Source: Gammaproteobacteria bacterium
GTDB lineage: Bacteria; Pseudomonadota; Gammaproteobacteria; UBA6429; Thiohalophilaceae
Length of the DNA stretch: 38,771 nucleotides
Direction: 5' to 3'
NCBI GenBank assembly: GCA_029881995.1
Contig: JAOULO010000010.1
Location: 1 to 38,771 of the forward strand
Part shown: positions 15,140-23,792 of the stretch, piece by piece
How the letters are laid out: each line of letters begins with the position of its first letter
Position numbering within the stretch: the stretch's first letter is position 1
Translations under genes and position numbers: made by a program
The notes under the pieces: generated by a model
What the model was told of the DNA's origin: nothing
Database searches by the model: none
What the model saw: only the letters and a program-made list of their open reading frames with translations

Positions 15140-16168
15140 TTATCGCCTTTTCAGCTTACCCATCAACGATTTAACAATCGACTCATACCAACTATCAGGC
15201 TTCTTAGTTTTCACACAACTTAATGCAAAACGTTCTCTGCGTTCAGACATCCAGTCCTGCTTATAGGCTTCGTTACCGGTCAGAAAATCAATTTCACTGA
15301 TCTTATCGGTATCGATAACATACTCCATCATGAAACTGGTCAATATTGAACCCGGTGAATATGATTTCCATGCCTCATCATATGCCAGTCTGAATATACT
15401 TGCCTTGCCGTGCACTACAAACCAGAGCTGTGCTGCCACAGGTTTATTCTTGACATAAAGCACACCCAGTCTTGACCAGGCTGCTCTGGAAAACCCTTCC
15501 ACTACGCTATTGAGAAATTCCACAAACTGTTCATTTGCCTTCCAGCTGGAAGTGAAGACTGCGTAATAATCGCACATCGCATGAGGTACATCATCGCCTA
15601 TAAATAGACGCATTTCATATCCATGTTCACGATCAAGTTTGCGACTTTTACGAGATATTGTATTACGTAACCTGGACGGTCGGCCAGCCAGATAGTTAAC
15701 AAATGATTGGTTCTGTAGACGATAAATCCAGTTATACGTCCGAAAATGTAACTGGCATTGATAGCCTGCCTGTTGCATAAAATCCTGCAGAACAATCATT
15801 TTATTGTCATCATCAGCAACCGGTTCGAGTAGCAGAGAACGGGCCGGCAACTTCTCCAGGCCCTTCACCAGACAGGCCAGTACCTGGGACTGGTCTTCCT
15901 CCGCCAGGAGTAAACTGAAATGGGTTGCGTAACGATGTTTGAGGGACAGGAAATTTTCTTTGGATAACTGAATTAAGGGTAGTATGGCCAGCACTTGATC
16001 ATCTGCTACTACGCAGGCCAGCATCATTGCCTGATCATTCTCGAGTGTTGCGGTAACTTTTTTAAACCACTGGCTTGAGTAAAAGAGGTTTTCTTTTTCA
16101 CCCTGAACAAAGAGTACGTTCGCACTTTCCGGCAACTGATCCCAATTGTAATAACAGACAAACTTCAT
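15140..16168 (-). CDS. GNAT_6/BioF2-like (FemAB-type) acyltransferase
   Basis: The 342-residue soluble protein shows the double GNAT-fold layout of the BioF2-like family: an N-terminal half with FYSSQWFKKVTATL and a C-terminal catalytic half with RLRNTISRKSRKLDREHGYEMRLF, SWKANEQFVEFLNSVVEGFSRAAWSRLGVLYVKNKPVAAQLWFVVHGKASIFRLAYDEAWKSYSPGSILTSFMMEYV. Such enzymes transfer acyl or aminoacyl groups, often in cell-envelope polysaccharide synthesis. The FLTGNEAYKQDWMSERRERF end motif is typical. No envelope genes lie next to it, so its substrate is open. The reading is secure at fold level. Confidence 0.82.
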   Translation of the reverse strand: MKFVCYYNWDQLPESANVLFVQGEKENLFYSSQWFKKVTATLENDQAMMLACVVADDQVLAILPLIQLSKENFLSLKHRYATHFSLLLAEEDQSQVLACLVKGLEKLPARSLLLEPVADDDNKMIVLQDFMQQAGYQCQLHFRTYNWIYRLQNQSFVNYLAGRPSRLRNTISRKSRKLDREHGYEMRLFIGDDVPHAMCDYYAVFTSSWKANEQFVEFLNSVVEGFSRAAWSRLGVLYVKNKPVAAQLWFVVHGKASIFRLAYDEAWKSYSPGSILTSFMMEYVIDTDKISEIDFLTGNEAYKQDWMSERRERFALSCVKTKKPDSWYESIVKSLMGKLKRR

Positions 16169-16199
16169 TAACAGGCTCAGTGAATTGCAAAACTATGAA

Positions 16200-16496
16200 T
16201 TATTCTCCGAAAGGATCATCAGACACAAAAACATTGAGATAAGGTGCATAGGTCAAAGCTGCGCCTTGATAAACACCCAGGCTATTGAATGCTTCTATTA
16301 CCTGCAATTGAAGTGATTCATTCTGAGTATCTGTCTTGAGTGCTTCAAGTGCTGTGAGTAATGGAGCAATATTCTGATGTTCCATATATGTTTTTAACAT
16401 ACTTAGGGCCCTGTCAATATCGTCAACCATGATAGTTTGCCCTTTGTTTTTTATGCCTTCCGTTGCTGGTAAATCGCTGTTTGTTTCATCAACCAT
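16200..16496 (-). CDS. Hypothetical 98-residue acidic protein
   Basis: A soluble acidic protein with no signal peptide. Residues 24-80 look helical (DDIDRALSMLKTYMEHQNI, LQLQVIEAFNSLGVYQGAALTYAPYLNVFVSDDPFGE). I do not recognise a domain. It lies 31 bases before the acyltransferase gene on the same strand and is probably its operon partner. An internal ATG at codon 23 (MVDDIDRAL) is an alternative start. Confidence 0.65.
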   Translation of the reverse strand: MVDETNSDLPATEGIKNKGQTIMVDDIDRALSMLKTYMEHQNIAPLLTALEALKTDTQNESLQLQVIEAFNSLGVYQGAALTYAPYLNVFVSDDPFGE

Positions 16497-16597
16497 TTCT
16501 CATCTCCGTACTATATGTACAACACTAATAACCAGTTCAAAACATAGTACAACAATACTAGATTTCAGACTCTCTACATTGTGTAAATTTATTCCGC

Positions 16598-16631
16598 AAA
16601 AAAAAACCGGCCAGTGATGTCACATGGCCGG
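16598..16631 (-). terminator. Rho-independent terminator after adk
   Basis: On the minus strand, arms CCGGCCA and TGGCCGG enclose an 11-base loop and are followed by nine T residues, 23 bases beyond the adk stop. Confidence 0.9.
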
Positions 16632-16654
16632 CTTATTCGTTTCAGGGTAGTAAC

Positions 16655-17308
16655 TTAGGCAGTGGCGCCAAGTCTTTCCTGAATAGCATTGATGACGGCG
16701 TCACTGGAAGTGGCGTCAACAGTCATCAGCAGGCCTTCGTTTTCGTAGAAACCAATCAATGGAGCAGTTTTCTCATTGTAAGTTTCCAGGCGGTGGCTGA
16801 TAGCTTCTTCTGTTTCGTCTTCACGCTGGATGACTGGGCTTCCACACTTGTCACAAACACCTTCTTCCTTGGGTGGGTTGCTCTTGACGTTGTAGATCGC
16901 CTGGCAGTCACCATTAGAACAGGTACGACGTGTGGTCAGACGGTCCAGGATGACATCGCGAGGCACATCGATATTTACAGCCATGTCCAGTTCAATACCC
17001 AGGTTAGCCAGCATGGTTTTCAGCTGTTCGGCCTGGGGAATAGTGCGAGGGAAACCATCCAGCAGGAAGCCATTTTCACAATCTGGCTCTTGCAGGCGCT
17101 TTTCCATAATACCCATGATCAGCTCATCAGGGACCAGGTCACCAGCGGCCATGAAGGCCTGGGCCTGTTTGCCGAGTTCAGTACCAGCAGCAACGGCACC
17201 ACGCAGGATGTCGCCGGTGGAAATTTGTACAGAACCGTCCAGTTTGGTGAGCAGCTTGGCTACGGTACCCTTACCTGCGCCTGGTGCGCCTAATAAAATC
17301 AACTTCAT
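16655..17308 (-). CDS. adk: Adenylate kinase with four-Cys zinc LID
   Basis: Catalyses ATP + AMP = 2 ADP in the cytoplasm. The 217-residue protein has the P-loop GAPGAGKGT at 7-15, the AMP-binding STGDILR at 30-36, DGFPRT at 84-89 and a long LID domain. The LID holds Cys130, Cys135, Cys152 and Cys155, a four-Cys zinc site missing in enteric Adk. It is a somewhat unusual Adk: GKGTV replaces the common GKGTQ after the P-loop. Length fits the long-form family. It is a single gene with its own terminator. Confidence 0.96.
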   Translation of the reverse strand: MKLILLGAPGAGKGTVAKLLTKLDGSVQISTGDILRGAVAAGTELGKQAQAFMAAGDLVPDELIMGIMEKRLQEPDCENGFLLDGFPRTIPQAEQLKTMLANLGIELDMAVNIDVPRDVILDRLTTRRTCSNGDCQAIYNVKSNPPKEEGVCDKCGSPVIQREDETEEAISHRLETYNEKTAPLIGFYENEGLLMTVDATSSDAVINAIQERLGATA

Positions 17309-17452
17309 CTATAAACCCTCTTTGTTATACTTAATCTCATCGCGCAGGCCGAGTGACGTGGTGCGCAGTGTGGGCGCATTCTGCCCGTTCACCCCCAATG
17401 GCGCAAGTTATTAAATTAATTGCAGTATAAGAAATAATATTTATTCCGCATC

Positions 17453-17785
17453 ATGTCTGACAAAAGCGATTATCCTGATCCCGAAAAACTGGCTCTGGCC
17501 GACAAACTCAACCTGGAGACCGGTAAACTCAGCTGGCCCGAGCTACAACGCCACTTTGCCAGAGGCATGGTCATTGTGGTGGGTACCGAGCTGGATCTCA
17601 TCGACGTGGCCATCAAACTGACCGAAGATGATAAAGCCCAATTTGAGACCTGGACAGCCGAAAACAAGGTCTGGCGCGCCCATGATGAGGATGCCATTCA
17701 CTGGCAGGAAACAGACCCTGTTTTCTGGTCCGTGGTTGTCGCCCCCTGGGTGCTAGTGCAAACCATCCAATCTGCGAACTCATAA
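17453..17785 (+). CDS. DUF2288 family protein
   Basis: The 110-residue soluble protein matches DUF2288: KLNLETGKLSWPELQRHFARGMVIVVGTELDLIDVAIKLTEDDKAQFETW, then VWRAHDEDAIHWQETDPVFWSVVVAPWVLVQ at the C-terminus, the most conserved part. The function is unknown; the family occurs in gamma- and betaproteobacteria and cyanobacteria. It is divergent from adk, with 144 bases between. Confidence 0.9.
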   Translation: MSDKSDYPDPEKLALADKLNLETGKLSWPELQRHFARGMVIVVGTELDLIDVAIKLTEDDKAQFETWTAENKVWRAHDEDAIHWQETDPVFWSVVVAPWVLVQTIQSANS

Positions 17786-17992
17786 ATCTGCATCGACTGA
17801 CGATATAGGGTCAGTTTTGCCCCAAAATATCCTTTTATGTTTATCCACACGATTTTCTAAAGGTTTTTTTCCTCCCTACGGTGCTAAATTCACCTGCTCT
17901 GAAGCCGTTATATATAAATAGGTAAAACCCTCAGACCAGTGAAGTTCAGCCTGGCCTGAAAACCTACTCAATTTTATAGCGGGGAAATATCC

Positions 17993-18832
17993 ATGATTTT
18001 TACTAAATCAAGGAATGTGTACATCATTTTTGCCGGTCTGATGACCGTGATTCTGCTATTTCCTACCTCCAGTAGTCGAGTCAGTGCCGAGAAGCAGGAA
18101 TATGTTCTGGGAGTTTTTCCACACCTGCCCCCACGTGAACTGGAAAAAGTCTTTTCGCCCATGGCGGCTGATATCGCTAAGGCCATCGGCAAACCCATCA
18201 TTTTCCGCACCAGTTCGACCTATAAAAAATTCATGCAACAACTGGATAAGCAGGTATTTGATATTGCCTTTGTCCAGCCATTTGATTATGTACGTGCTGC
18301 TGATAAATATGGTTATTTACCACTGGCAACGCGGCAGGAAAAACTCTCAGCCATTATTGTTACCAAAAAGGGGAGTTCTCTGCTCAGTATCGATAATTTA
18401 AAAAATAAAACAATTTCTCTTCCACCCAAAGTAGCTGCAGTCAGCCATCTGATCAAAGATCAACTGAAAAGTCACGGTCTTATCCCGGGTAAAAACATCA
18501 AGCTGTCACACCACCGTTCACATGTTTCCTGTATGCAACAGGTGTTGATAGGTAGTGCGGATGCCTGTGGTACAGCGGCTCCAGCATTACGTTTTTTTCA
18601 ACACAAAATGAAAGTGGAAATGAAGACCATTGGAAAATCAAAATCCATCCCACATACCCTGTTTGCGATTCACCCGCGTATTCCGAATAAAGAAAAACAA
18701 ATCATATTGAATCGTATTTTAGGTTGGGGAAATACGTCAGAAGGTAAAAAGATGCTGGCACGGGGCAGGCTGAAACCGCTCAGGGAGATCACGGATGATA
18801 AATATAATATCGTCCGACAAATGTCTAAATAG
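17993..18832 (+). CDS. PhnD-type periplasmic phosphate/phosphonate-like binding protein
   Basis: The 279-residue protein has a signal peptide or anchor (residues 9-32) and a type II periplasmic-binding fold of the PhnD family: YVLGVFPHLPPRELEKVFSPMAADIAKAIG, FDIAFVQPFDYVRA, and SCMQQVLIGSADACGTAAPALRFF. Two Cys at 180 and 192 flank the ligand cleft region. No permease or ATPase genes accompany it. Instead a hybrid histidine kinase starts five bases after its stop. By analogy with AioX in the AioXSR arsenite-sensing system, a PhnD relative that feeds a sensor kinase, it is probably a ligand-sensing partner rather than an uptake component. The ligand is unknown. Confidence 0.88.
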   Translation: MIFTKSRNVYIIFAGLMTVILLFPTSSSRVSAEKQEYVLGVFPHLPPRELEKVFSPMAADIAKAIGKPIIFRTSSTYKKFMQQLDKQVFDIAFVQPFDYVRAADKYGYLPLATRQEKLSAIIVTKKGSSLLSIDNLKNKTISLPPKVAAVSHLIKDQLKSHGLIPGKNIKLSHHRSHVSCMQQVLIGSADACGTAAPALRFFQHKMKVEMKTIGKSKSIPHTLFAIHPRIPNKEKQIILNRILGWGNTSEGKKMLARGRLKPLREITDDKYNIVRQMSK

Positions 18833-18837
18833 GTTTT

Positions 18838-21129
18838 ATGCTTAGTCGTTTTATCCACAATCTGCGTTATTCGCTTAAATACCGAATTGCACTTGTCATC
18901 TTTATACTTGAAGCCTGTATGATGGCTTCTGTACTTGGTGTCACCCTGAACTATTCCCTCAAGAAATCACAACAACAACGTGTCGCTACAGAATCAGTAA
19001 CCATGGAACTGCTAAGCAACCTTGGTAGAGCTGCCCTTTTCACATCTGAATACGATGAAATCCAGACCTATATTGAACAGGTTGTGGATGATCCTCACAT
19101 TGAAACAATAATATTAACCAATCGGCGAGGTAGTGTAGCGGTATCAAATAAGCTGGAACTTATTGGAAGGGAAATACCAGGCCATACGAAAGAGCATGGT
19201 ATAGACCATGATGAAAACCAGGAACACTGGGAGGTTAAAGAAATCAATAATTCATCGGGGACTCTTGGCACACTGGCTATTCAATTTTCAAACAAAAGTC
19301 TTTTTGAAGCAAACAGGGAAGTGATGAGTCTGGGTATCACGATTGCCCTTAGTGGCATGATCCTTATTGCTATTATCGGTATTACGATAGGCCATATATT
19401 AACGCGAAAGCTAGAAGTCCTGAAGGCTGTAGCAAATAATTTTTCTAAAGGTTATCTTGGAACAAGAACTGGTTTCTCTGGCAAAGATGAGGTTTCAATC
19501 GTAGGACATACATTTGATGAAATGGCTAAAAAAGTTGCCGACCAGATGAACGAGTTATTTAAGTCCAGAGAAAAACTTGAACAGCGGGTTAAAGAACGGA
19601 CCGAAGAATTGGCTAATGCACGAGATGAGGCTATACAAGCAACAAAATCTAAAAGTGCCTTTCTGGCCAACATGAGTCATGAGATAAGAACACCGCTAAC
19701 AGCCATTATTGGATTCTCTGAATCTCTGCAGGAGAACAATCTAAAACAAAAGGAAAGAGAAGAGTATCTTGGCATTATTAACCATAGTGGGAAACACCTG
19801 TTACAAATTATAAATGACATTCTGGATCTCTCCAAAGTTGAAGCAGATAAGCTGACAATTGAAAAACTCAAGGTCAATTTGATTGAAGTTCTGTCTGATG
19901 TAGAATCACTGGTACGACTCGTTGCTGATGAAAAGGGTTTAACTATCAGCATTAATTATAAATCTGACATCCCTGAAACCATTACAACAGACCCCGTCAG
20001 GTTAAAACAGATACTGATCAATCTTTGTAATAATGCCGTTAAATTTACCCATAAGGGTTCAGTTGTTATAGAAGTTGAATATCTACCCATGTTTGATGAA
20101 ATTTCATGTACTGTCTCGGACACAGGTATTGGTATGACAAAGGAACAAATCAACAAGCTGTTTCAGGCATTTGGTCAGGCGGATTCATCAACCACTCGCA
20201 AATATGGTGGTACAGGGCTTGGTTTACATTTATCTAAGCAACTTGCTCAAAAACTGGGGGGTGATATTACCGTCAGCAGTATTGAGGGGGAAGGTAGCTG
20301 TTTTACCCTGAACCTGCCGACCGGTAAGATATCTCAGGATAACCTGATAAATGGCGATACATACGTTGCCAGCCATCGAAAGCAACCCCCTACTCAAAAC
20401 TATAATTTCAACAATAAAAGAATATTACTTGCTGAAGATAATGAGCACAACCAACGGTACATTTCAACACTATTGAAGACTACAGATGTAAAAATAGACA
20501 TAGCATCTGATGGCAGTGAAGCAGTAAAAATGGCAACTGAAGCAGATTTCGATCTAATCCTTATGGATATGCAAATGCCAAAAATGAATGGTATTGAAGC
20601 AACCACAATGTTACGCAACAAAAAGTTTAATAAGCCTATTATCGCTCTAACTGCCAATTATTCCAGTTCAGACATAGAAAGCTATTTATCAGCTGGCTGT
20701 GATGCTCACATTGCAAAACCAATTGATCGAAGTCTTTTTTTTAACACAATAAGTCTATATCTACCAAACTGTAATCTCCCTGATAAGGATATCAATAAAG
20801 ATAATATCGCTGCCATAACAACTAGAGATGAGTTTAATAACGAGATTGCCACAGCCATAAATATGTTCATCCAGCGCTTACCAGGTACTTTTACTGCCAT
20901 CTGCGAACAATATGAGGCACGCAATATCAAAAAGCTTGAGGAACTTATTCATGATCTCAAAGGGACTTCTGGTAATTTTGGTTATAACAGGCTTTTTAAC
21001 ATTTCTCAGCGGATGGAAACTGTTATAAAAGACAATAAACTTGATGAATTCCAAGAACTAATTCAACAGGCAGAGATAGAAGTTCAGTCAATTATTTCAA
21101 ACCCTGGAAAATCCAGCATGATATTCTAA
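18838..21129 (+). CDS. Hybrid sensor histidine kinase (HAMP-HisKA-HATPase-REC-HPt)
   Basis: The 763-residue inner-membrane kinase has a membrane helix at about 17-38, a periplasmic part to about 162, a second helix at 165-187, a HAMP linker, and a coiled coil to 270. The H-box FLANMSHEIRTPLTAI holds His281. The ATPase has NLCNNAVKF at 395, DTGIG at 428 and GGTGLGL at 457. A receiver domain follows with LLAEDNEHNQR, phospho-acceptor Asp577 and Lys627, then an HPt domain with LIHDLKGTSGNFGY, His705. The order is that of BarA/TorS-type phosphorelays. No response regulator with a DNA-binding domain is in the window, so the relay must end elsewhere. It is co-transcribed with the binding protein (five-base gap), and its 3' end overlaps the convergent GIY-YIG gene by four bases. 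Confidence 0.95.
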   Translation: MLSRFIHNLRYSLKYRIALVIFILEACMMASVLGVTLNYSLKKSQQQRVATESVTMELLSNLGRAALFTSEYDEIQTYIEQVVDDPHIETIILTNRRGSVAVSNKLELIGREIPGHTKEHGIDHDENQEHWEVKEINNSSGTLGTLAIQFSNKSLFEANREVMSLGITIALSGMILIAIIGITIGHILTRKLEVLKAVANNFSKGYLGTRTGFSGKDEVSIVGHTFDEMAKKVADQMNELFKSREKLEQRVKERTEELANARDEAIQATKSKSAFLANMSHEIRTPLTAIIGFSESLQENNLKQKEREEYLGIINHSGKHLLQIINDILDLSKVEADKLTIEKLKVNLIEVLSDVESLVRLVADEKGLTISINYKSDIPETITTDPVRLKQILINLCNNAVKFTHKGSVVIEVEYLPMFDEISCTVSDTGIGMTKEQINKLFQAFGQADSSTTRKYGGTGLGLHLSKQLAQKLGGDITVSSIEGEGSCFTLNLPTGKISQDNLINGDTYVASHRKQPPTQNYNFNNKRILLAEDNEHNQRYISTLLKTTDVKIDIASDGSEAVKMATEADFDLILMDMQMPKMNGIEATTMLRNKKFNKPIIALTANYSSSDIESYLSAGCDAHIAKPIDRSLFFNTISLYLPNCNLPDKDINKDNIAAITTRDEFNNEIATAINMFIQRLPGTFTAICEQYEARNIKKLEELIHDLKGTSGNFGYNRLFNISQRMETVIKDNKLDEFQELIQQAEIEVQSIISNPGKSSMIF

Positions 21130-21395
21130 TACTGCTGAATTGTAATTATTCCTTTCATCAACTTCAATTTACTATTTCTATCCAGTTTTCTAATTTTATA
21201 TTCAAGCTTACTGGCATCTGATCGATTTTCACAGGCCATTTCATAGACAAGCTTAACTGGTCGTCTGGCACGGGTATACTTTGCACCCAGGTTATTATTG
21301 TTATGTTCGTCTAATCTTCTCACTGTATCTGTAGTAATGCCTGTATAATAGCTTCCATCATTACATTCAAGCATATAGACAGTCCACTGGCTCAC
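21126..21395 (-). CDS. GIY-YIG nuclease-domain protein (UPF0213 type)
   Basis: The 89-residue protein consists of one GIY-YIG domain: WTVYMLECNDGSYYTGITTD, with the paired VYML and YYTGI strands, then RRLDEHNN and LEYKIRKLDRNSK. Members of this small family (YhbQ-like) are proposed structure-specific nucleases in DNA repair. It overlaps the Cys-cluster gene by four bases (21392-21395), typical for translational coupling, and ends convergently inside the end of the kinase gene. Confidence 0.9.
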   Translation of the reverse strand: MSQWTVYMLECNDGSYYTGITTDTVRRLDEHNNNNLGAKYTRARRPVKLVYEMACENRSDASKLEYKIRKLDRNSKLKLMKGIITIQQY

Positions 21396-21853
21396 GATTC
21401 ATCACCTGATTGTAATTCATGAATAATATGATCTTCTAATTGCTCTGGATGGATACTCTCTTCTGAGACAGCGTAGTCACAGACTGAAACACCGGCCTGG
21501 CTTGTAGATACCCTTTGCCCAGTCAATAAAGGATGCCAGTCAGGTAATGTCCTTTTTTCATAGAGAGTTCGATAGGCACAGGTCTCAGGTAACAGGCAGA
21601 ATAACTCTGGTTTATCTACTGTAAGTACCAGACACGCCTCCACCTCTTTTTGCCTATTTGGGTAATCCATACAACGGCAGTTTTCCAGGTCCAGTAATCG
21701 ACAGGCAACGTTAGTTGTATAAATTCTGTCGCTTTCATCATCCTGCAGTTTCATTAAGCAGCAATAGCCACAACCATCACAGAGAGACTCCCACTCTTCT
21801 TTATTCATTTCACTTAGTAGCTTATGCTGCCAGAAAGGCGCTTCAATACTCAT
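21392..21853 (-). CDS. YcgN-family cysteine-cluster protein (UPF0260)
   Basis: The 153-residue soluble protein matches UPF0260/YcgN: FWQHKLLSEMNKEEWESLCDGCGYCCLMKLQD, CRLLDLENCRCMDYPNRQ, LPETCAYRTLYEKRTLPDWHPLLTG and a C-terminal HPEQLEDHII. The Cys set fits an iron-sulfur or zinc cluster. The function of YcgN is not settled. It overlaps the preceding HIT-like gene by 11 bases and the following GIY-YIG gene by four bases. Confidence 0.93.
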   Translation of the reverse strand: MSIEAPFWQHKLLSEMNKEEWESLCDGCGYCCLMKLQDDESDRIYTTNVACRLLDLENCRCMDYPNRQKEVEACLVLTVDKPELFCLLPETCAYRTLYEKRTLPDWHPLLTGQRVSTSQAGVSVCDYAVSEESIHPEQLEDHIIHELQSGDES

Positions 21854-22043
21854 TTGATTGGATTTTCTGCTTAGTAATAACGGTCTTTTCCTTTTTATCT
21901 AAATGCACAATATGATGTGCATGCAACAGAGGAACCAGGATAGACCATGTGAACTTTCTCTCATTCATCAGTAGTAAGTGACATAGATCAAGTTCGCCGC
22001 GATAAATACCGTCATTTTTCAGTTGAGGATGTAGTTTTGTCAT
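21843..22043 (-). CDS. Shortened HIT-domain protein
   Basis: The 66-residue product begins LHPQLKNDGIYRGELDLCHLLLMNERKFTWSILVP (5-39), which matches the N-terminal half of HIT-family hydrolases (pattern LxxDxxxxGDLPLCxxLLMNDxRxPWxILVP). Intact members have about 140 residues and end in a catalytic HxHxH. Here the chain stops soon after ILVP. The following LLHAHHIVHLDKKEK can be read either as the normal LDExDQ helix start, meaning the catalytic half is lost, or as a short-cut to a His motif. Either way the enzyme is unlikely to be fully active. It is placed directly before and overlapping the YcgN gene, so it may be a remnant kept for translational coupling. It has no strong ribosome site. 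Confidence 0.6.
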   Translation of the reverse strand: MTKLHPQLKNDGIYRGELDLCHLLLMNERKFTWSILVPLLHAHHIVHLDKKEKTVITKQKIQSNEY

Positions 22044-22233
22044 GTGTTTTACTATATGCCTTTAAGAAAGCTATTTACCATTGATACAGATCATCGCACA
22101 CCACCATATTTATTGTTACAAAGCTGTGTATAGTGGATTATCCGATAATTCCCATGGTAGCCATCCCATCCGTATTAATCAATTGCAAGGCTAATCCTCA
22201 TCAGATTTAGACATAGTGTAAGGGTTCTGCGCC

Positions 22234-22779
22234 ATGTTGAGTTGTCCGTCCAGAAAGTCGATCTGTATTGGTCTGATACTTTTTTTCTTTGGTGCCGCTG
22301 CCTATGGCGGACTGAATACCTTTTTTCATTATACCAACCGAATGGATTTCTGTATCTCCTGTCATTCCATGAAAATCAATTATGAGGAGTATAAAAAAAC
22401 TCTACATTACAAAAATGCTATCGGTGTACAGGCGACTTGTTCTGACTGCCATGTACCGAAGGCATTTTTTCCAAAACTCTATGCCAAAATTATGGCGGCC
22501 AAGGATGTCTATCACGAAATTATGGGGACAGTTGATACAAAAGAGAAGTATGAAGCCAGGCGCTGGCACATGGCCAATCTGGTATGGGAGAAAATGCGCG
22601 CCAATGATTCACGTGAATGTCGCACCTGTCACAACTATGAAAACATGGATCTAAGTGAGCAGGACCGACGGGCGCGTAAAAAACATACTCGCGCACCTTT
22701 ACAGGGTAAAACCTGTATTGACTGTCATTCGGGTATAGCCCATACCGAACCACTGGAACCGGAGGGGGCCATTGAGTAA
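22234..22779 (+). CDS. NapC/NirT-family tetraheme cytochrome c
   Basis: The 181-residue protein is anchored by one N-terminal helix (10-30) and carries four heme-binding motifs: CISCH (40-44), CSDCH (69-73), CRTCH (129-133) and CIDCH (161-165). This is the NapC/NirT/NrfH layout, which passes electrons between the quinone pool and periplasmic enzymes. Here it opens a plus-strand set with a secreted ankyrin protein and the sulfide dehydrogenase FccA/FccB, so it may take electrons from the dehydrogenase toward quinone or the reverse. No nitrate, nitrite or TMAO reductase gene is near. Its stop overlaps the next ATG by one base, indicating coupling. Confidence 0.95.
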   Translation: MLSCPSRKSICIGLILFFFGAAAYGGLNTFFHYTNRMDFCISCHSMKINYEEYKKTLHYKNAIGVQATCSDCHVPKAFFPKLYAKIMAAKDVYHEIMGTVDTKEKYEARRWHMANLVWEKMRANDSRECRTCHNYENMDLSEQDRRARKKHTRAPLQGKTCIDCHSGIAHTEPLEPEGAIE

Positions 22780-23726
22780 TGTCCAGGCTAATACGAAATT
22801 TTCTGCTGCTGCTGGGCATACTCAGTTTTACATCTGTTCTGGCGACAGATATCAATCGAAGCCTGCTCGACTCTGCCATTGTCGGTGACCAGGACACAAT
22901 TCAATTATTATTAAATAAAGGTGCCAATCCTGACGCCAAAAGTCGTTTCGGTAAATCCGCCCTGATGTTTGCCGCAGAAAATGGTAATCACGAGGTAGTT
23001 AAATTATTGGTCGGACAAGGTGCCAATATCAATGCGCGCAGTCTGGTTGGCTGTACTGCGCTGACCTATGCGGCTGAAAATGGTCATGATGAACTGGTCA
23101 AGTTTCTACTGAAAAAAGGTGCCAAAACCCATCCCAAGACCCGTGCCGGCTGGGATGCCCTGGCCATGGCAAGCCGCCAGGGCCACAACACGGTCATGTC
23201 AACATTGATCGCGCACAAGGCAAACGTGAACACCTCAGACAAGGATGGTATGACCGCCCTTATGGCCACTGCGGTTCGAAGTAATACAAAGGCCGTTAGC
23301 TTATTACTTGATGCCGATGCCGACCTGCACGTACGGGACAAAAACGGCATGAGTGCCATGATGATGGCGGCATGTAAAGGTAACACCGAAATAGTAAAAA
23401 TGCTTTTAAAGCGTGGAGCTAATGTCAATACTGTTGACAATGATGCAGAAACATCATTGTTTTGTGCCGCAGCAGGGGGACATACTGATGTTATGAATTT
23501 ACTGTTAAAACAGGGTGCAAATATCAATCAGCAGGATTTGACCGGTGAAACAGCCTTGTTTACCGCCGCTATCAACCGCCAGACCAACGCTGTACGCTTT
23601 TTGTTAGAACACGGCGCGAATCGAAAAATAAAAAACAAAGCAAAACTGACCGTTATGGAAGTTGCCATCAAAAAGCGACTACATGATATCGCAGACCTGC
23701 TTGAGCACCATAAAGGGAAGAAATGA
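22779..23726 (+). CDS. Secreted ankyrin-repeat protein
   Basis: The 315-residue protein has a signal peptide ending LAT near residue 23 and then about eight to nine ankyrin repeats of 33 residues up to residue 310. Repeat motifs are clear: GKSALMFAAENGNHEVVKLLVGQGANINARS, ALTYAAENGHDELVKFLLKKGA, GMTALMATAVRSNTKAVSLLLDADADL, GETALFTAAINRQTNAVRFLLEHGAN. No catalytic domain is present. It is a periplasmic protein-binding scaffold. Coupling by one base to the tetraheme cytochrome gene and 66 bases before fccA suggests it helps assembly or docking of these cytochromes. A comparable case is periplasmic AnkB beside catalase in Pseudomonas. Confidence 0.95.
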   Translation: MSRLIRNFLLLLGILSFTSVLATDINRSLLDSAIVGDQDTIQLLLNKGANPDAKSRFGKSALMFAAENGNHEVVKLLVGQGANINARSLVGCTALTYAAENGHDELVKFLLKKGAKTHPKTRAGWDALAMASRQGHNTVMSTLIAHKANVNTSDKDGMTALMATAVRSNTKAVSLLLDADADLHVRDKNGMSAMMMAACKGNTEIVKMLLKRGANVNTVDNDAETSLFCAAAGGHTDVMNLLLKQGANINQQDLTGETALFTAAINRQTNAVRFLLEHGANRKIKNKAKLTVMEVAIKKRLHDIADLLEHHKGKK

Positions 23727-23792
23727 ATTTATAAATTGATGCATTTGCATGAAACAGTAATCACATCCCGTCTGCGGCGGGAAGGAGGAGAA

